Shown here: piece by piece, positions 62,031 to 64,000 of the stretch
How positions within the stretch are numbered: the stretch's first letter is position 1
How the letters are laid out: each line of letters opens with the position of its first letter
The notes under the pieces: generated by a model
Told to the model about the DNA's origin: nothing
Seen by the model: only the letters and a program-made list of their open reading frames with translations
Database searches by the model: none
Position numbers and translations under genes: made by a program
Origin: Paracoccus albicereus
GTDB taxonomy: Bacteria; Pseudomonadota; Alphaproteobacteria; Rhodobacterales; Rhodobacteraceae
Direction: 5' to 3'
Length of the DNA stretch: 64,000 nucleotides
NCBI RefSeq assembly: GCF_024359525.1
Contig: NZ_JAKZEU010000002.1
Location: forward strand, 124,001-188,000

Positions 62031-62588
62031 ATGCGGATCAGCTGCGATTGCGGAACCTTCCAGGCGGAATTGACGCGGTTTCCGGACCACACGCCGGGCC
62101 GTCTGGTGTGCTATTGTAGGGATTGCCAAAGCTTTCTGAACAGGCTCGGGCGGCATGACCTGCTGGACGATCACGGCGGAACCGAGGTCATCCCGGTCTA
62201 CCCGTCCGAGATCTGGATCGTTTCGGGCGTCGATCAGTTGCAATGCAACCGGCTGAGTCCGAACGGGATCTATCGCTGGTCGGTGCGATGCTGCAATTCG
62301 CCCATCGGGAACATGCGCGCCGGCATTCCGTGGTTCGGCATCCTTCACAACGCGTTTCACGCGGCAGACCCGAACGCACCGAAACGCTTGGGGCCTGTGC
62401 GGGCGCGCATCTACGGGCGCGACGCGATCGGTCAGCCGCCCTTTCCGATCTCTCACAAGATCGGCTTTCGGGACATGCTGGCGGTTCTGCCCTTCATCCT
62501 GAAGGGCAGGCTTGCAGGCAAGACCAAAGGGTCGCCGTTCACGCAGGATGATGGCATCACGCCCATCGTCGAGCCGAGGCTGCTATAG
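62031..62588 (+). CDS. DUF6151 family protein (GFA-like cysteine protein)
   Basis: This 185-residue protein starts with MRISCDCGTFQAEL and continues with VCYCRDCQSFL and a later VRCCNSPIGNM. These spaced cysteines resemble the zinc site of the GFA (glutathione-dependent formaldehyde-activating) fold. I recognise it as DUF6151, a family of unknown function. It lies 178 bp after the trkH start region without any clear promoter, and converges on tyrS with 11 bp between. Confidence 0.75.
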   Translation: MRISCDCGTFQAELTRFPDHTPGRLVCYCRDCQSFLNRLGRHDLLDDHGGTEVIPVYPSEIWIVSGVDQLQCNRLSPNGIYRWSVRCCNSPIGNMRAGIPWFGILHNAFHAADPNAPKRLGPVRARIYGRDAIGQPPFPISHKIGFRDMLAVLPFILKGRLAGKTKGSPFTQDDGITPIVEPRLL

Positions 62589-62599
62589 TCGGAAAGCCT

Positions 62600-63838
62600 T
62601 CAGCCGATCTGAACCATGCGGTGCTTCTTGCGGCCGACCGAGACCTTCATCCCGTCGCCGATCGTGGATGCGTCGATGGAATGCTGCGGATCGTTGACGG
62701 ATTCGTTGTTCAGACGCAGCCCGCCTTCGGCGATCAGTCGTTTGGCCTCCTTGCCCGAAGCCGTGATTCCGGTCTGCGCCAGAAGCTGCGTGATCGAAAG
62801 GGGCAGCGTACCGGCGGGGATCGTCACCACTTCCAGATCACCGCCGGTGCCGCCCTGCTCGAACACCTCGCGCGCGGTGGCCTCGGCGCTGGCGGCGGCC
62901 TCGGCACCGTGCAGCAGTGCGGTGACCTCGTTGGCCAGCCGCACCTTCGCCTCGTTGATCTCGGAGCCTTGCAGCGCCCCCAGCCGGTCGCATTCCTCGA
63001 CCGGCAGCTCGGTATAAAGTTTCAGGAACCGGCCGACATCGGCGTCGGTCGTGTTGCGCCAGAACTGCCAGAATTCGTAGGGCGACAGCATGTCGCCGTT
63101 CAACCAGACCGCGCCGCCCTGCGACTTGCCCATCTTGCGCCCGTCGCTGGTGGTGAGCAGGGGCGAGGTCAGGCCCCAGATCTCGCGGTCCAGCACCCGG
63201 CGGGTCAGGTCGATCCCGTTGACGATGTTGCCCCATTGATCGCTGCCGCCCATCTGCAGCCGGCAATCGTAGCGGCGGTAGAGTTCCAGAAAGTCGTAGG
63301 CCTGCAGGATCATGTAGTTGAATTCGAGGAAGGACAGCGACTGTTCACGATCCAGCCGGGACTTCACCGATTCGAAGGACAGCATCCGGTTGACGCTGAA
63401 ATGCCGTCCGACATCGCGCAGGAAGTCGAGGTAGTTCAGCCCGTCCAGCCATTCGGCGTTGTTGAGCATCAGCGCGCGCTGATCGCCGTAATCGAGATAG
63501 CGCGCGAAGACCTGCTGCATCCCGTCGATATTGGCCTGGATCTGGTCTGGACCCAGCAGCGGCCGTTCATCGGCACGAAAGCTGGGATCGCCTACCTTCG
63601 TCGTGCCGCCGCCCATCAGCGTGATCGGGCGGTTGCCGGTCTTTTGAAACCAGCGCAGCATCATCACGTTCAGCAGATGACCGACATGCAGGCTCGCTGC
63701 CGTCGCGTCATAGCCGATATAGGCAGTGACGGGACCCTCGCTTAGCGCATCGTCCAGCGCCTGATAATCGGTGCAGTCGGCCAGAAAGCCGCGCTCGATC
63801 ATGATGCGCATGAAATCGGATTTGGCGTGGTAGGTCAT
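62600..63838 (-). CDS. tyrS: Tyrosine-tRNA ligase
   Basis: TyrS (412 residues) is a class-I synthetase. The HIGH-type motif is [16 protein letters not shown], the KMSKS-type motif is [13 protein letters not shown], and a C-terminal S4 RNA-binding domain is seen ([25 protein letters not shown], in part). The N-terminal segment [16 protein letters not shown] binds tyrosyl-adenylate. The start is 59 bp upstream of the divergent anmK gene. Length is standard. Confidence 0.97.
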   Translation of the reverse strand: MTYHAKSDFMRIMIERGFLADCTDYQALDDALSEGPVTAYIGYDATAASLHVGHLLNVMMLRWFQKTGNRPITLMGGGTTKVGDPSFRADERPLLGPDQIQANIDGMQQVFARYLDYGDQRALMLNNAEWLDGLNYLDFLRDVGRHFSVNRMLSFESVKSRLDREQSLSFLEFNYMILQAYDFLELYRRYDCRLQMGGSDQWGNIVNGIDLTRRVLDREIWGLTSPLLTTSDGRKMGKSQGGAVWLNGDMLSPYEFWQFWRNTTDADVGRFLKLYTELPVEECDRLGALQGSEINEAKVRLANEVTALLHGAEAAASAEATAREVFEQGGTGGDLEVVTIPAGTLPLSITQLLAQTGITASGKEAKRLIAEGGLRLNNESVNDPQHSIDASTIGDGMKVSVGRKKHRMVQIG

Positions 63839-63896
63839 CGGGCTTTTTCCTTGTCAACGCTGCGGATATACCGCCGGCATGGACAAAGGAAAAGCG

Positions 63897-64000
63897 ATGA
63901 TCCGGGCGCTCGGGATGATGTCGGGCACCTCGCTCGACGGGGTGGATGCGGCGCTGATCGAGACCGACGGCGTTCGCATCGGCGGATTTGGACGGTCCGC
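63897..64000 (+). CDS. anmK: Anhydro-N-acetylmuramic acid kinase (5' end only)
   Basis: Only the first 34 residues are in the window. They read [19 protein letters not shown] and then [15 protein letters not shown], the unmistakable N-terminus of AnmK, which phosphorylates 1,6-anhydro-MurNAc in cell-wall recycling. AAGGA precedes the ATG at 63897; an in-frame ATG at 63879 lacks a binding site. The gene runs off the right edge. Together with ampD it points to active muropeptide recycling. Confidence 0.88.
   Translation, partial: MIRALGMMSGTSLDGVDAALIETDGVRIGGFGRS

Overview
The window looks like a core chromosomal stretch from a GC-rich alphaproteobacterium, most likely a Rhodobacteraceae member of Paracoccus type. 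The reasons are family-level: a separate F0 operon with both b' and b subunits, glyQ and glyS separated by a DUF6446 gene, an sdh operon interrupted by small lipoprotein genes, DUF6525 and DUF1826 genes, very long PstC and PstA proteins, and dense ATGA/TGATG gene overlaps. The genus is an inference. The ectoine cluster suggests a salt-tolerant organism. I see no phage, transposon, IS element, integron, CRISPR array or toxin island. || Layout, 1-17 kb: an ArsR regulator with psuK and psuG (pseudouridine breakdown, psuG cut by the left edge); the F0 ATP synthase operon (atpI, atpB, atpE, b', b) closed by a strong terminator; an OmpA-type lipoprotein; nth and an adenosine-kinase-like PfkB gene; 5-oxoprolinase genes pxpABC; and, divergently, pstSCAB-phoU-phoB behind a four-repeat Pho box. 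|| 17-34 kb: a MarR/EctR-like regulator divergent from ectA-ectB-ectC-ask (ectoine synthesis); a sugar-acid locus in which a GntR regulator and a TRAP transporter (dctPQM) diverge from an enolase-superfamily dehydratase, an SDR and a gluconokinase around one palindromic operator; a Na/Pi cotransporter; and a TPP-riboswitch-led thiamine operon thiD-thiO-thiS-thiG-thiE-thiF-tenA. || 34-44 kb: the most unusual part. A catalase-fold protein, a YdeP/FdhF-type molybdopterin oxidoreductase, a one-component regulator (ModE/LysR-like HTH fused to a periplasmic-binding-like domain) and an aldehyde dehydrogenase. Two near-identical palindromes sit in front of the regulator and dehydrogenase genes. Next comes a likely Zur-controlled operon of a CobW GTPase, DUF1826 and DUF6525, then tRNA-Glu. 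|| 44-64 kb: gatC-gatA behind a 14-bp-stem leader hairpin, a lipoprotein, ampD, dedA-dsbB, a zinc metallopeptidase, a RatA/COQ10-type protein, tRNA-Val, the sdhC-D-A-x-y-z-B operon, glyQ-DUF6446-glyS, a SPOR/peptidoglycan-binding protein, trkH, a DUF6151 protein, tyrS and the start of anmK. || How the parts work together: respiration and energy (SDH, F0), phosphate supply (Pst/PhoB, Na/Pi), osmoadaptation (ectoine, TrkH), cofactor synthesis (thiamine), translation (GatCA, GlyQS, TyrS, two tRNAs) and cell-wall recycling (AmpD, AnmK). The best candidate for an undescribed system is the YdeP-regulator-aldehyde dehydrogenase locus with its duplicated operator. Secondary candidates are the CobW/DUF1826/DUF6525 zinc operon and the three unknown genes inside the sdh operon.
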